Shown in pieces: positions 24,601 through 39,600 of a stretch of DNA of 64,000 bases. The first letter of the stretch is position 1. Every line of letters begins with the position of its first letter. A program made the position numbers and the translations under genes. Source of the DNA: Chionis minor (taxonomy: Eukaryota; Chordata; Aves; Charadriiformes; Chionididae); contig VZSF01007799.1 of the NCBI GenBank assembly GCA_013398295.1, positions 8,163-72,162 on the forward strand, read 5' to 3'. The notes beneath the pieces are model-generated. The model was not told where the DNA came from. It saw nothing but the letters and a program-made list of their open reading frames with translations, and made no database searches.

Positions 24601-27600
24601 AATGGTGTTACACCAGTTAGTGTGGCTTTGCAGTGAGACAGAGGACAGTAGTCTAAAACTTTTAACAGAGAAGAATTAGTGCATTGGAAAAGCAGTACAC
24701 CTAGGAATAATGAGATGCAATTAAAGGGAAGATGTATATCCCACCAAAGAGCATGAAGGAATTCTAGCAGTGAGGTCTAGCAGGGTTTGGAATAGTGTAG
24801 TGGAAAGCAAATGTAGTGGAAACCTCTTTCCCATGAGAGATTCAAAAATAGACCGAACAGAGCCTTAGAAAGATAATGTCAGGAGTGATCTTCTATGGCA
24901 TTCAAGCACTTCTATTGATAGGGCCACCAGAGGGGCAGGACCATACTGTTTCTGCAGTTCTTCCATGTGTGGGGCTGCTAACAGAAGCTAGTAGCCATTC
25001 AGCATTTATGATTCCTTCCTGCTACACCACTTTGCTCAGGCCCTGCAAACTTCTGCCTATGGGAAATGTAGGTCAAAATAAATTGGCATCATATCTGCAA
25101 AAGTCTGGGAAGTGTTCTTTTATTGCCTGTGTAAAACACAAAACCAATTTTCTTTGTATTCTTTCTTCCTGTTTTAAGAATGGGTTTCTTTATCCTTTAA
25201 AACTGTGTACTACAACAGCAATGACGGCTTATTCAAGTCAATCATCTTGAAATACCTATCTGCTGAGTGCCATATTTCCCTGATGTAAGTTTGGATGAAA
25301 CAGGTCCAGTTTTCATATACACACACTTGAGCTTGCGTGCCAGGTTTCCTAGGAATTTCACCCCTTGGACCTGGCAGTGAGCATGTGTTTAACTTGTAAT
25401 ATACGCACAGTATAATTTGGTTTCTCACTTAGTCTTTACAAAGTGCGCACAGTTGTCAACGCTGTCTCCTCATGAAAACCCAGTGTTTTCATTCCCAGGG
25501 TCAAGGTATTCATTCCCAGTGTCAAGGTATTCATTCCCAGCTAGAGACAGAAGGGCTGTCCACACAAACACACAAAGGCATGCACACTGGTTCTCCAGAC
25601 AGCAGGTGTCTGACAGAGTGGAAGAAAAGGGACGGATTGATGAAAACACTGGAGCATGAGGAGACATAAAGGTAACAAGTCAGACAGGTCACCCATACGG
25701 AAAGGAAGCAGTCTTAGCACCTTCTCTTTCATCTCTGAGCTCAATGCAAAGTTGTCTTTTCCACTCATATCAGGACTTCTAATCTCACATGATATCAAGT
25801 CCTGCTCTGTACCACTCAAGAAGCTTTTGCCCACAGCCACCCCGGGATCACCCTCAGCCTCTCTCCTCCTGGTGCTTTGTATGCACTGAGCGTGGGACTC
25901 ACCTTCCTTGACTCTGCCCTCCCACCCCAGCCTCCTGCCCTTGGCACGGGCATCTCACACTGCTCTCAGTTCTGACCTCAAGCACCTGATGTGGGTGACC
26001 CACCAGCGATGCTCTCTGTGCCAGGCCCTGCAGGGCTTTGCTCAGGAGTGTGATGCTCAAGGTCCAGTCTCACAGGGTCCATCCCCCACTGCAGCTTCAC
26101 ACACTGATCCAGCAAACTGGGGCACCAGTTTAGTCTGTAGATTCTCAAAGGCGAAAGCTGGAAGCTTTTTCTTTTTGTAGCCCGTGGGTAAAAAAAGCTA
26201 TCAAGTAATGAAACTGTCGTACTTTATTTCTTCTGCCTCTGCTCTGCAGCTCAAAAATTGCTGGATCACTCTCTTGTAAGTTGAATATAATTTTTCTTCC
26301 CAACACTTTTCGGTTTAAGGTCCATGAAATCAGTGACATGCTGGCCGGAGCTTCCTAGTGCTCATTTACTTGCTGAGCAAGTGGCATGCAGGCACTGAGC
26401 CCGCACTTCCTGTGCACCTGGTTCCGGTGGTCCAGTTTTAACCTGGAGAAACTGTGCCTGAGGTTGAAGGAACTTAGTCCCCCTTCTTGCCACGGAAAGA
26501 ACATCTAAGAGTTTCAATCAGCCATCAGGAAAAATAAATAGAGCGCTGAAGTAGGTAGGGTACTTCAGAGCACGTGCAAACATTGGGTTTCTCCTTGTTG
26601 GGAGGGTTGTTGGGATAATTTTGTAAGCAATTTAACACAGAAACAGAGATAATTGTCTTCCTCAGATCACAGAAAAAATTCCATGTCAAAGGCTAAACTG
26701 TAGCTTGAGAGTTACTTGTGTGTGTTTTCCTTAGGGTATATAGTAGAGTTATTTACCTGTGGAAAACACTAAGTTCCTAATGCATCATGAGAGCTGATCC
26801 AGACTGGCCTGAAAATTCAGACAGGTGTTTTCAAACATAACCTCAGATTACAGCTGCCTGGATCCATTTGCCCAATGTAAGCCCCAGTTTTCAGGGGTCT
26901 CGCAATATGGAGACTCCGGACAGAGCCGAAGGGAGGGCGGCTCCTGAGAAAGCAGCCTTGCAGATCCGGATCCTCAGTGCTGCTGGGGCCGCTGAGCCCT
27001 CCACAGTCCAGCTAAAAGACATCCCTGTGGATACAGCTTAGCATTCACACCTCACGCTGGCTGCTAGCTGAATGCTTACTTATCACTTTCCTCCACTTCA
27101 TATCTGCATATCTTTTTAGACTAAATTCCTGGCTCAGATAAATACGAACCTCCTTCTCTGACCTGCCTGTATCCAGCATAGACCTAATTTAATAGCAATG
27201 TGTTACAAAGATAGCACAGTCCCAACTGATGAGTCCTGGAAGCTGCAGCAGTTGGGAGCTCTGTGTAGACTCATTTACCCTTCTGATTTTCTGTTCCCAG
27301 CATGATAAATGAGGAGGAGTTGAGTCCCCGTGCTGCTACTACACTGTCTCTAGCGTTGAGTTTAAATGGAGAGGTATCACAGTCTACTTAAAGCATTTAA
27401 CTGGAGGATTTTGAATTGTCCCTGCTTCTCATGTTTTCTGTGTCCCTTCTTTGACCGTTCAGTGTCTTCAGTTTCCAGTTTGACCTTCTGAATAGCTTCA
27501 GATTAGCTAATTAACACAGACTGCATGTGCACCTGCTTAAGGTTCATCCTCTTTAACCACTGTCAGCCCAAGAGCGGTCCCTTCCTCGTCCCACCTGAAG

Positions 27601-30600
27601 CATCTTGAGTCTGAGCCGCCTCCTGTTGAAGCCCGTCTTATTTCCGACCTCTGCTAAAAACAGGGCTTTTTTTCCCCCCACCCCACGTGAGGCAAGCAAT
27701 GGAGAGGCTAAACCGGAGAGCAGTTAAAAAGGTAGTTCATGGGGCCGAGGCCTTTCCTGCTACAGGGGCTGTTCCATTCGCTCAGCCGTTTCCTTCACAG
27801 CAGCCGCCCCAGCGTCTCGGTGTCTGTAGGTGAGAGCAGGGTGCAGCCTCACATCGTCGTGCCTGCAGCTGCGAGGCTACGCAACTTGCTTAAAGCAACA
27901 CTTTTGATGAGCGTGGTTTAAAATAGCGATTTTTCTGCGAGGCACATTTTAAGCAACGGAAAGCTCTGTTCATCTCAGAGGCCTGTGTCAGATAACCACG
28001 GTTCATGCCTTGTATCCCTCACTGTCAAACAGCACGCACGCATGCCCAGCCTTCCTGGCCATCTCTCTCCCCTGCACCTTGGTCGAGGAGACTGGGCTCG
28101 CGTGAGACGGGATGCACTTGCCCCACAGACTGCATCGCTTCCTCTCTCCCTGCGGGCAGCCTGGGAGGTTTTGCTGGTTGTCCCTCCATTAGCTCACCCT
28201 TCATCCTCCCAGAGCAGCGAGAGCTCCCCAGAACAAGGCCTGGAAGTACACACAGAGAGGCACTAATTAATTTAGGAAAAGTTGACAGGCTGTGTACACT
28301 TCCCAGACCATTAAGAAAAACAGATGTCTGAGAGGGAAACATTGGGAAGCTGAGAAGGATCCTGGGGAAAACCCTGGCCAGGAACAGAGCTCTGTACAAG
28401 CAGCTGGTGCAAACAGCGCGTGAGGTAGCAGGCTATGTCTCACAGTGGCCATCACTGCTCTTCCTCAGCACTACCATCTCACCCCTCCACCCATGGAGGC
28501 ATTTGCTAGTAGTGTGAGTATCCCAAGGGCAAATCCCAAATACTGGTTGTACAAGCAGCTACAGACGCACGGGAAGTGATACGCTTTGGTCCAGCCAGAC
28601 TGCCGTCTTCGTAACAGCTGTTGTCAGCTGTAGATTAAGACATCAGCATCACTCTACCAGGGCTAGAGATCAGCTCTTGGCTCTGAAGGAGCTCTTCCAC
28701 ATCTGGAGTGCTTGTCGATTCCTAAAACAACACAACCTCCTCAACTTACCTATTCCATGGATAATTTATGAGAAATAGCCCCTTTCTTTTTCCCACATGC
28801 CTTTCACATATATTATCTCTATTCTAGATATCTGCAGTAGCTCATGTCTGGTTGTATCAACCAAGTTTTCAGGCAGCATTTGTGACTAAAGGGCTCCCAT
28901 CAGATGGAGAGGAAGAGTTAATGACAGGACTATATATCCTGCCTGACACACCAGAAAAGCCAGGGGTCTTCCTGAACTAAATTGAAAGCTGTGTAGGCGT
29001 TCATCTAATATAAGTTTGGAGAAATGAAAAGCGGTGCTGCTTGAAAGAGTGCAGATCTTAAATTATTTAGGGAAGTGGTGCATTCGCTCTCAAGTGACAC
29101 TGAAATCCTGCCACCAAGTTAATGCCCACTAGCCTCCTTCACTGTGGACTTCTTTTACAGAGGAGCTGAGGGCTATATTTGACAGAGCATTTCAGAGTAA
29201 GGGACCTTGTTTTCGGCATCCCAATCCAAGTTTTCATAATCTTGAGTAGTAAGAACACTCAGTATTTCTGCTGCAGGATTCTGGCTCACTGGCAGTACTC
29301 ATGTTTTACAGGCACAAAGTATTCCCCCAAAACCACTTAGAGTTATTGTAAACTTGATGGAAAAAGACTGCAGATGTGTGACTGGTGTTCACTTGGAGCA
29401 AGGGAAGAGCTCTGCAACATCAGCATTGTTCTTTTAAGGCCAAATACTCATTATAATGAGCAAAAAAAAGAAAAGTAATTTTTTGAAACTGTTTGTTCCA
29501 GATAAATACAGCCAGTATTTTTAAAACAGACATATTAACTCAAAAGAAACAGCAGGACACTAAGATTCCAGCACTTCATAAAGGGAGGAGAGAATTAATC
29601 TAGTCTTCTGCTGTAGTCAAACATAGTAATTGCAGAGATCTTTGTTAAACTACTCACATCTCTGTATCTCAGTGCTTAAAGTTACTGATGGCTCAGCTCC
29701 AATTTGCAGCATAAAGGGTACTGCTGGGTAGTAGTTACATGGTTTGAAATACATCACCACCTACAGTATCCACATAGTAAACTATCAGCTTTTGAATCTT
29801 ACTGTATTTCTTTTTTTTTTTTTTCTTGAAGCTGTTCTTAAATCTTAAATATCTTAAATATCTCAGCCTCCTTTAAAAAGGCATGCCTTTCCCTCGTCAT
29901 GGCAAAGTCCTGAATGGAGACACTAGCACACCTCAAAGTCTCAGAAGGAAGAACCTTGTGTGGTATGTCTGGTCTTAAAACCCAACACAGATGAGTTCTG
30001 AAGTTGGTGCTCTTCCAAGTGACAGAAAACCCCTCTTGCAAGGAGCTGCTCCAGAGAAAGGCTGCCATACTGCTTGTGTGGGCACGGCCTCTGTGCCTTT
30101 CATTATTTCTCCACGTGTGTGGCTGGGTATGACCGCATTCAGCCAGATATCAACTTTATCCACAAGCCTTTTCCTGCTGCCTGAAATTATTTCCATGTTG
30201 GCTGCTTGGCCTGTCTGCAAGCAGCTGTGTTGGTCTTGTAATGAGGCAATTACATACGCGTGACCCTTTCACAGGAAAGGCTGAGGCCATTTCTCTTTGA
30301 ATTGATTGGACTCCTTAATGAGGCTTATCTGTTTTCCCCGCTCACTCAGCCAGGCCAGTCTCCCTTTCTGTAGGGAACTAGCCTGGTTGGAAACACAGAT
30401 TTTTTGCCTCTCCATGTAGCCCTGCTACCCTTTCCTCTTCATTGTCTGCAAGCAAATGTTTCGATGTGTCTTAAAAACCTAGTGATCTTGATGATCACAA
30501 TCTCTTCTTACTCTACGTGGCACACTTTCTTCCCCCTATAGGCTCAGGTCTCACTCGTACTTAACAGCATTTATTTCACTTTCCTTACTCTCATCCCAGC

Positions 30601-33600
30601 CTCCTTCCTTCTCATTGCAACAACAGGAGTCACCTTGCCCTTCAGGTATCTTTTGGACCTTTCCTCTTGAACAGTCTGTCTTCTGGCACTAAATCTCATT
30701 TCAGCTCTTCTGTTGTTACTGCTCTGAACATCTTTGAGCTTCTCCTTCCGTATTGTTGACTTAGTGGTCTAGGGAAACCGTTGTCTGACTCTGCTTGCTG
30801 AGCCTACGCAGGTTACTGTGCATAGACAATTGTCAGGGTACGGCCCTGCAGCTGCAGGCAGGAAGGGTAAGCAGAACAAACAGGGGATGCATGTGACCGA
30901 GACGTGAAATCTGTTGTCTCACTATCAAAGCGTCTTTCAGGCACTCTTATAATCATGCTGGATATTATAAATTTAAAAAAAAAACCAAAAAACTGAAAAA
31001 ACTTTAGAAACCAGACTGGAATCCCATTAAAAAGTAATTCCCTCCACTGGGAGGGAATCAATCCTTTGTGGGTGCTGGACTTGCTCAGGAAGAGTTTTGA
31101 GGCAACAGGTCATCTCCCTTAATATGTGCCGAAAGTCCCCTGTACCGCACAAAATCCAGATGGCTACTTCTCACGGATACAGAGGTGAAATGCAGATACT
31201 TGGTCTGGCTGCGTGTTCATGCAGAGCTGTGACTGGACTAATGATCCCTTTGGTGTGAGCACAGCACCAAATGAATGCATCCAGTTTGATGCCACCACGA
31301 GAAGTCGTGCAACGCTCTCCGACTGGGGGTCAGATCTCTTACTACAGGTTTCTTTGGGCTGCTCTGCATCACAGTGTAGCTATTCTCAGACACCTCCCTT
31401 GTGGAGAACCAGTGTGCCTTAGAGGACCAAGTGTCAAGGTGGAGCTTGTGAAGCGCCAGACTAAAATTCTGTCCTGGATTTTGAGTAGCTGAGGGCAAGC
31501 TATTGTGTCCTAGATCAACTACTGGACAAATGCGGAACTGAAACACTGCAATCCACATCTTCAGCCTGGAAAAAACCCTTGCAACCATTGCCTGACTCAG
31601 CTGGTTTCTTTTCTTCACTAGGCATCCGCCTGCTTGACATTAAAATTCAAGCAGTGCTTGGGATGCTGCTTCTGCACAAGCTTGGGATTGCCCTGCCTTG
31701 ACCTGTCCAGGGGTGGTCTGCGGCCCAGACCAAGATGGCATTAGAAATTAGGCATTTCCCTGTTACATTCCTCCTGTCCCACATTCTCATCTCTCCTCTC
31801 CGCTCCTCTCCCTGGGAGAATATTCTGAGCATGGAGAACACAAGCGAAGAGGATCAGACATCTCACAAAAAGCACTTCTCAAAGAAAAGGAAACGGTGAC
31901 ACCCATGGATTCCTGGAGGTTTCTGCAATAACCTCAGTCAAGGACTCCCAAAACACTATACATATGCACGTAATAATTGATTTACATTTCAAATGGTCTG
32001 CCACCTCCTTCCCTGAGCAGCAACTCATGGCTGAACAGCCAGATTCCTTATCCTGCACAGGGCACAGCAGAGCCGAGAGCTGCTCACATCTCCATGGGGG
32101 ACGGGCTGAGGTTACATACGTGCTGCCCCTGCACAGGCAGGCTGCCTGGCAGGGACCAGGTGCTGCATTTTGCTACCTCTTTTGGTAACGATGGCACTTG
32201 ATCAAACCGTTCTTGGCAGCCTTTGACAGACACGATAAGACACTTGCTCAGGAAGCAGACGGCCTGGGCTCCGTTCTGTTCTCAGGGGGTGGGGGCTTCA
32301 AACTCTTTCGTCTGTCTAGCAAGAGATGGTTTTTAATCCAGTGCTTTGGACAAGGCTAGGGAGAGCACTTGCCAGCTTGCCGGTTAAAGCCATGCCAACA
32401 CGTAGCAAAGGATTCAAGGTTCCCTGGGGCAGAGGGGAGCTCACGCACCTGCCCGGTGGTCTGAGTGCTCCCCTGACAGATAAAACCCTGGCTTCCCTTG
32501 GGACTGTTTTGGTGGGGTATGCAGCAGTGGCTACATATGCACTAAATTGCACAAGCCCATACATCGCCCTCTCAGCAGAGGCTCCTAACCGTGAAGGTTT
32601 GAAGTACTGCTGCTGTAATGAATTGGCCGGTGCAGTGTTGGAAAGATGTAGGCACTAGGCAATTGCCAAATATCGCCGTTAATAAAAGGGAGCCTCAAGA
32701 TCTCACTTGTACCTTTCACAGCAATATTTGCTGGTTCTGCTAATCTCACCAGGCAGTACTTAGCAAGCCCAGGCCGGGCACTCCTGAGAGCTACATACCA
32801 CGGCATGACGAAAAGAACAGCTTGCCATAAATCCAGCCTCAAAAATTTTCAACACCAGCCAAAGAGAAGTGCGAGGTGGCTGGCATACCCTTCCTATATA
32901 AGGGCCTTTCCAGACTGAACTGTTCATGTTAGGATATGTTACTGATGAATTGCACAGAGGCAAACAGGAGGCTGCTGTCTCCACTTTGGCTCAGGAGGCT
33001 GTGAGGACATCAGCAGCAGTCCCACCTCATCAAGTTAAACTGAGACTTCATGCAGTTACTCTGCTGAGAAGACATTACTTTTGGAAGATGTGGAGAAAGC
33101 TGGCATTGGTTTCAACCATCCGTCATGAAAAACAATGCTACGTAACACTTGCTTCGCACCCACTTTGCTAGCAGAAATGTCTCGACAGCAGAGAGAGGGA
33201 CTTCTCAGAGAGGAGGTTAAAATAACGATTATCTCATCTCATTTTCATTGTAGTTACTCTCCAAAACAGAAAGCAGATAGTGTATTTACCACTTCTAATT
33301 TCCTGATGTCTACAGGTGTTTCCTATAATTCTGTTGTGAAGGACACAGCTCCTTGCCTGCACGTCTGGCACTGGCTGCTCTCTGCTGCCCATCTCCTCCT
33401 CCTCCTGCCCAGCACCGGCTGGCTCTACTGACAGAGGCAGCCACAGCATCGCTGGGGGTGGTGGAGACGCACTTGCGCTTGCCATGCTCTTAAACCATGC
33501 TGCCTAACTCCAGCGACCACACAGTGGTCCTGGTTGCCCAGTATGATTAGGGTGAGGTTTTATTCCTGGTAACCATTTGCCTTGATGTTCTGGAGTAATC

Positions 33601-36600
33601 CGGAGGTTACTTGGAGGGAACTACCAGAGAAGGGCCCTGAGCAAGCTTCTGATCCAAACAGGCAGCAAAGCTTTCTTGAGAAAAGCCTCACTCCAACCAC
33701 TGTGCTAACTATCCAGGCCCTTTTACATGTAGGCATGGGTAGCTCAAACCACCAAAAGAAGGAAAACCAGCAGGAGTTTCCCTTCTGCTTGTAGCAGGCA
33801 AGGGAAGGTGTACTTGAACCATTTCTTTACAATATAGCAAACAAGTTCAACACTGTGCCCCTTCCCTTGAAAAGCATTTGTCCCTTTACTAGTTCCTGGT
33901 ACCTCCCACCTCCACCAAATTCCTGAATCTTGCTTTTGTGAGCCTTTAAATTTGGCAGATCTGAGTCTCTGTAGTTTTGAAATTACCACACTGTATTTGG
34001 GAGCTACTTGCTGACTTCTGGATGAAAGCTGCTCATCGTTGCTGAGCTGGAATACACATTACCCTTTGGGCAGTACGTGACCCTGAGTGCCAAGTTCATG
34101 AGGGAACTCTCAGAAAATCAACACCAGACCACTGCAAGTCTTGAGAAAATTGTTGCCCTAAAGCAAACTCAGGGAAATGTTACATGTTTTTACATAGTTT
34201 ATGTAAAGAAGGCTTTTCCTGCCCTTTCTCCTAAAAACAAACATGCAACCCTTCTTCAAAGTCCATATTCCTCATACTGTTCTGCCCTGTGTTACAGTCA
34301 GAGCTCCTTCCTCTTTATCACTCTCCTTATAGCTATGCGACAGCCTTGCAACTGAGTTCAGACACACGCTCATCCTGTGTTCATTCATCTGTGGTGGGAT
34401 AAGTGTTGACCTGGGTACCACTCTGAGGAAGGATGTTGTACTTCAGAGTTGTTCTTGTGGCTGACTTATCTGCAGACTTTGAGAGATGGGCCACTCAGGC
34501 GAGAACCTTGGCCTCCACTGAAAATGTTATGAAAAGAAAGAGTTTTAAGAGCAGACCTAACATCTGTGTTCCTGCAACATGCATTTCAGTAGTTCCAGTC
34601 AAATCTTTGTTAGGGCTGCTGTGAGAGCTCCTGTTTTCCATTAAGACTAGAACTGAAGAAAGCTGCTAGACATCACTGGTCTCTAACAACACTGACTGAT
34701 TTAAAGGTAGCATGTGTAATCATGAATCCTTACCTCTTCCTGTTTGTCTCCAAAACTTCTGTGTCTAGTATTTTTCGACTTTTTTTCACATTTCTCAATT
34801 AGTGAGTGCTTCCTTGTCTGAAGGAAACCAGATTATACAGCTACATAGAGATATGCGCAGAAGAGATGTGTGCCTGAGTCAGAGGAGTCTTACACCCGTC
34901 TTCGGGGCCCAGGAGCTTGGACTGGTCCCAAACCTAATCTGAGGTCACACTGTGTTCACAAAGCATTCAGAAATCCGGAGCACAAACTCCAGCATTCCCA
35001 ATATATTCCCACAGGCTGCAGATCGCTTTCCCTGGAGCTGCAAGCTTGATGATTGACTCTGTTGCATGCGACACCAACCAAACGTGGAGCACACTCTGCA
35101 CTGGCTGAGGATTGACCTTAATGTAGAAAAAGCTTGAGCTTGAAAGTGCAATGGTTCTGCACAGTTGTGCACGCTCTCATGTGAGAAAAACAGAGGCTTC
35201 CCACTAATTCCATTTGTTGCACATCAAATTAGAAACGTGTTTGCACAACCTTTAAAATGACAGTCCCCACAAACAAGAGCCAAGCATTTTACAGTGTGTG
35301 TAGGGACCATTATTATACATCTCAACATACCCTTAAACTCTTTCACAGCCAGATTTTATGTCCTTATATTAGCCCCAGAATGCTCTTTGTGTCTTTCAAA
35401 TGGAAATCTTACCTTCTTTTGCTCCGCTTTCTGTTGTGGTTCCCTCCTGGCATGCTGGCAGTGAGGGACCCATCGCAGTTTGAGGCCAGGTATTCCTCTT
35501 TGCCCAGCCATCTGATGGCAGCTTGGAGGAAAAGGATGAGGACTCTGTGCAGGCTGCCATTCTTAAAGCTCACAAAATTCTCAGCTGGGATGTGAAATGG
35601 AGGTGTTTAGCTTCTGGAGTTGATCAAAGAAAACACAACAGAAAGAGAGGAGTAGAAAAATATTATTTCTTTTCCAGCACTAGAATACACCTGAAAGATC
35701 TGCAAGGTATTCTGGTCCTGTCCTCTCCTGGAAAGTAACTGTAATAAAGCTCTGACATGCAAAGTTTACAGAGCTAGCCTAGTCCCACTAGAGGTAGGTG
35801 CAGAAGTGGCTTACACGGTAGCTTTTGCTTTGATGGAGCATAGCACAGTAATTATCACTCCTGTTCTCTAAGAAATAGTAGGAAATGCAGGTAGGAGCCT
35901 TGGCCCTGCATCCCAGTGTGCTACAGGCTACGCTGACACGATGATGGACAGGACTGGCTATAAGGTATCATAGAGCCACAACTGCAGCCACTTCTAGCTG
36001 GGGCTTCTGCCAATAATTAAAATTTACCACAACCAGACAAGGAGCAGCTTCATTGCTAGATAAGAGGCCAAGTGAATAAATAAAGCTCATAAATCCCTCC
36101 TGAAACAGAGAGCTGGAAGGTCTCCAGTAAGAATGATTTTTGAAGAAGGGTAAAGAGAGAGATGGGAAGAAAGATGCTTTGCTAGGGCGGAGAGGGGTCA
36201 GTGTGACAAGAAGAGGTTTGTTTATTCAGGGCTTACATCTCGGGATGTGTTGCTTTTTGAGCTAGGGGCCCAGCACGCTGCTGAGCTCCAGTCGGAACAA
36301 GCATCGTAAGATTTCCTTCTAGGGATATAAAAAATGGGCCAAGGCGAGCGTGAGCCCACCCACTTCCAAGGAGAGCTGTGCTCAGCCTACGTTGATGCTT
36401 TTGTGGATCATGAAGAGAATGAGCAGGCTCAGACTGTGGGTAGCAGCCTCTCCTGATTTTTGCTGCCTGGTTTCTCATGCTGTGAATCAGGTATTTTCCC
36501 ACCTTCTTGCCTTTCAGTTTGCTCCTTTGGGGGAGTTTGTGGTTTAAACCTACCCTGTCAACTTACCTCTCCCCTCCCAGTCCAAACAATGTTTCCCTTT

Positions 36601-39600
36601 CAATATGATCCTGATGCCACTGATGTACTCACGTGGACACAGATAAACGCATTGGTTCAGGTTATGTTGGCAGAAGGGTGCAAATCGGATTAATCTCAAT
36701 GGCAGATGCAGAGATGGCTTTGAGTGAAAATGCGAACTACATATTAGAGAGATTTTTCCATCAGTAGCTTGGGTCCAATCCTAATTAAAAACTATTCTTG
36801 AGCTCTTTTTAGTTCATTTAAAGAGGAGTTCCTTATGAGCTGCCCATCTAATCTTATCTGCACTTAGAAAATGCCAGAGCCAAAATAACTGATGCCTGTA
36901 AGAAGAGGTTGAAAGTGAAAATTCAGTTACCTATTTCCTGCCATTGAGCAAGACAAAAAGAGTGGCAGATTTGTCCAGGTAAACCTAAACATGTCCGTTC
37001 TTTGTCTCTGCTTTAAGACTAAGACTCACACCCAGGGAATCATTCCAGGTTTCTTTGGATTATCTTCCTTGAACAATAAATGAACCTAGGGTTAGAAAAG
37101 GATAGTTTGGTGGATTGGTCTCTTTGGACACTTGCCAAACCCTTAGAACAGGTACTAAAGATACTCCTAACTGAAGGAAAGATTTTATTCCTTCAGTCCA
37201 TGCAGACACATTACTATTATGTTTTGCATCATTATCGTGGCCTTTAAAAAACGTAGGAGTGGTCTGACATGGGGGTGTGTTTGGCTGGTAATGAGGTGAA
37301 TTAATGGTGCATTTCCAGAGTGTAAATTCATGTCCTCTCCAGATAGACAGGTACCTTAGATGATGTACTGTGTGAATGTTCAGCAGCCTTTTGCCTCCAG
37401 TGGGCCTCAATCGTCAAATAGAAGATGGGGCAAGGAGAAGGGACTAGCTCTTGCCTGTGGAAACAGTGACCCCAAGTCAGCAGGGCAGTATGGGAGGAGT
37501 TAGTATGGTCATCACTTCCCCCTTGCTTGGTCTGCAAGGAAGTAGGACATCTCCAGTTCATCAAACCCCATCTCTGAATGTCTGAATGCAGACATTTCAC
37601 GCCACTCCAGCCCCTGGGCAGCCCTGCAAGGAGGCACGTTCCCCGCTACAGCTTAATGTGTCTTCCCCGAAATGCTGCTTTCTGTGTCAGAAGCGGGTAC
37701 TTGAGAAGTTTGAGAAGAGCTCTTTGCAGCCAAGCTGATTGTGAATCAGTTCGGTTACGCTGAAAAACAAGCTAATCTCTATCAGATTGAGGCTGTACTG
37801 CTCCCTGCGCAAGCTGGGAGTCACCCCAGCGCACATGGTATAAGCTTTCCCGTGCAGCCACGGTCTATGACCAGCTGGCTCCTCAAATCCTGCAGCTACC
37901 TTAACTGAAAAACGAGAAGGGTAGGTGTCATGTCTGGGAAAGCTTTGTGCAGAGCGCATGTCATTTGCCTTCGGAGGGCTGAGCCAGACAGGGAAGAGGG
38001 GTTTTGCAAGAGGCTCCATTCCCTTCTGAAATCCAGTGCCTTGGTGAGGGTTGGTGCTTTAATTTCAAAGGCAACCACAGCACTGCTTCCCGGAGTTTCT
38101 TGCTGGCCTCCAGGCAGCGTGTGATGATGGTTTTTTGACTTAAGCAGGTTCCTTCCCACAGGTGTGTCCTCCATCCCTTCCTTAGCTGAGAAGGTCCTAC
38201 AGGTGCAGAGCTTCTGCTCTGCTATCTAGGGAGGCAAACTCACTGCTCGGACACCCATGTGGCTGCCGCGGTTTGAAGTGGGGCTTCTGGAGATCTCCGA
38301 TACAGTATTGGTGGGGCTTTTGTGGATGCTTATCAAAAACCTTCCAAACCACTCAGCTGCCGGTAACGTGCTTCCAGTGATGGCTCACAGGCGCTCCCTG
38401 GGTTCACATCCTGCACTCAGCTGCATCTCAGAAGGCAGCAGATTTCAGGGTGAAATACTGGTGCCACAGACCAGAACAGCCTTTACCAGCAGGCATGCAA
38501 AAATTTGATTTTTCTGTCATATCAGCCCTCTGAACAGGAGGACCCATAAAGATGCAATTTCCCCAGCCTCTGGCCAGAGCGGTTAAAGGGAAGTCCTCAC
38601 CCCTGCGCTGCAGGCTGCCCCTGCCACCCTCCCGCTACGGTGCCTGCCATCCCTCTGTCCCCTACCACCATGGCAGCGCAAGCGCTTGTCAGGCTGTGCT
38701 GTGAACCTGATTGCTGAAATGATCTGGGTTAAAAATAACCTTGTAAAGAGTTAAGGGGCGTATTTTTAGCCCAGATCATTTCAGTGATCCAGTTTTCAGC
38801 ACGGTCCCACAAACTCACATTGGTGCGAGGGAGGGGGGAAGGGGGGAAGGAAAGGTCAAGGCAGAATGAGCAGTTGGAAACATAAGATGCCTTTCTGCCA
38901 AAACCAGGACCTTATGAAACTGCACCCCAAAAGCACTGACCCTCTCTTGTTTTCATCTAGCGTACTGACAACTGCCGTCTTGTGGCATGGTGTTGAGAGC
39001 TGGGTGTTGAGGATCACTATTTCTGGATCCTGTTTGTGTAATCAAGGCACTAGCACTGAGCCTTGGATGCCTTATTGTGTCTGCCTCTGACACGCTATAT
39101 TTGTCATTATTTTTGCCACATTTGCTTTTACTGAGATAGATTGTACATGCAGCAACAAAAAAACCCCAAAGCCCGCATGAAAGTCACGGGGGACATTTGC
39201 AGAGCTTGTGCAAGCACAGGGTATGGAAAGGTGGCCGGCACGATGGACTGTGTGAGAACAGGCTGCAGGGAATTGTGCCTGCAAAGCTCTTTAGAAGCAA
39301 GGGAGGGATGTGGACGACAGGGAGCGGCCTCAAAACCATATCTAGATGCAGCTGCATGAGAACGGGGATGGAAAATGCACAGGACCACTACCAAAACTTG
39401 TGTAACTGCCACTGATTTCATAGCCGCTGAATAGTCCAGCCTTGCAAGGTGCTGTGGAGGGCTTGCACCTCAGATAAAAGGTGCTCCGTCGGGCCAAAAT
39501 ATCCTACCTACAGAAGCAGACAAGTCAGAGGATTCGTATGGGAAGGAAGGAGAATAGGGCAGCACAACTCTCTGCTGTTATTCAGCTGGTATTTAAGTGC

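Noticed and set aside
27739..28331. GC-rich stretch with open frames in RCSD1 intron 1 as an alternative first exon
   Set aside because: A GTGAGA donor-like site follows TCTGTAG, but there is no matching RCSD1 N terminus and the call at 18676 fits the human protein better.
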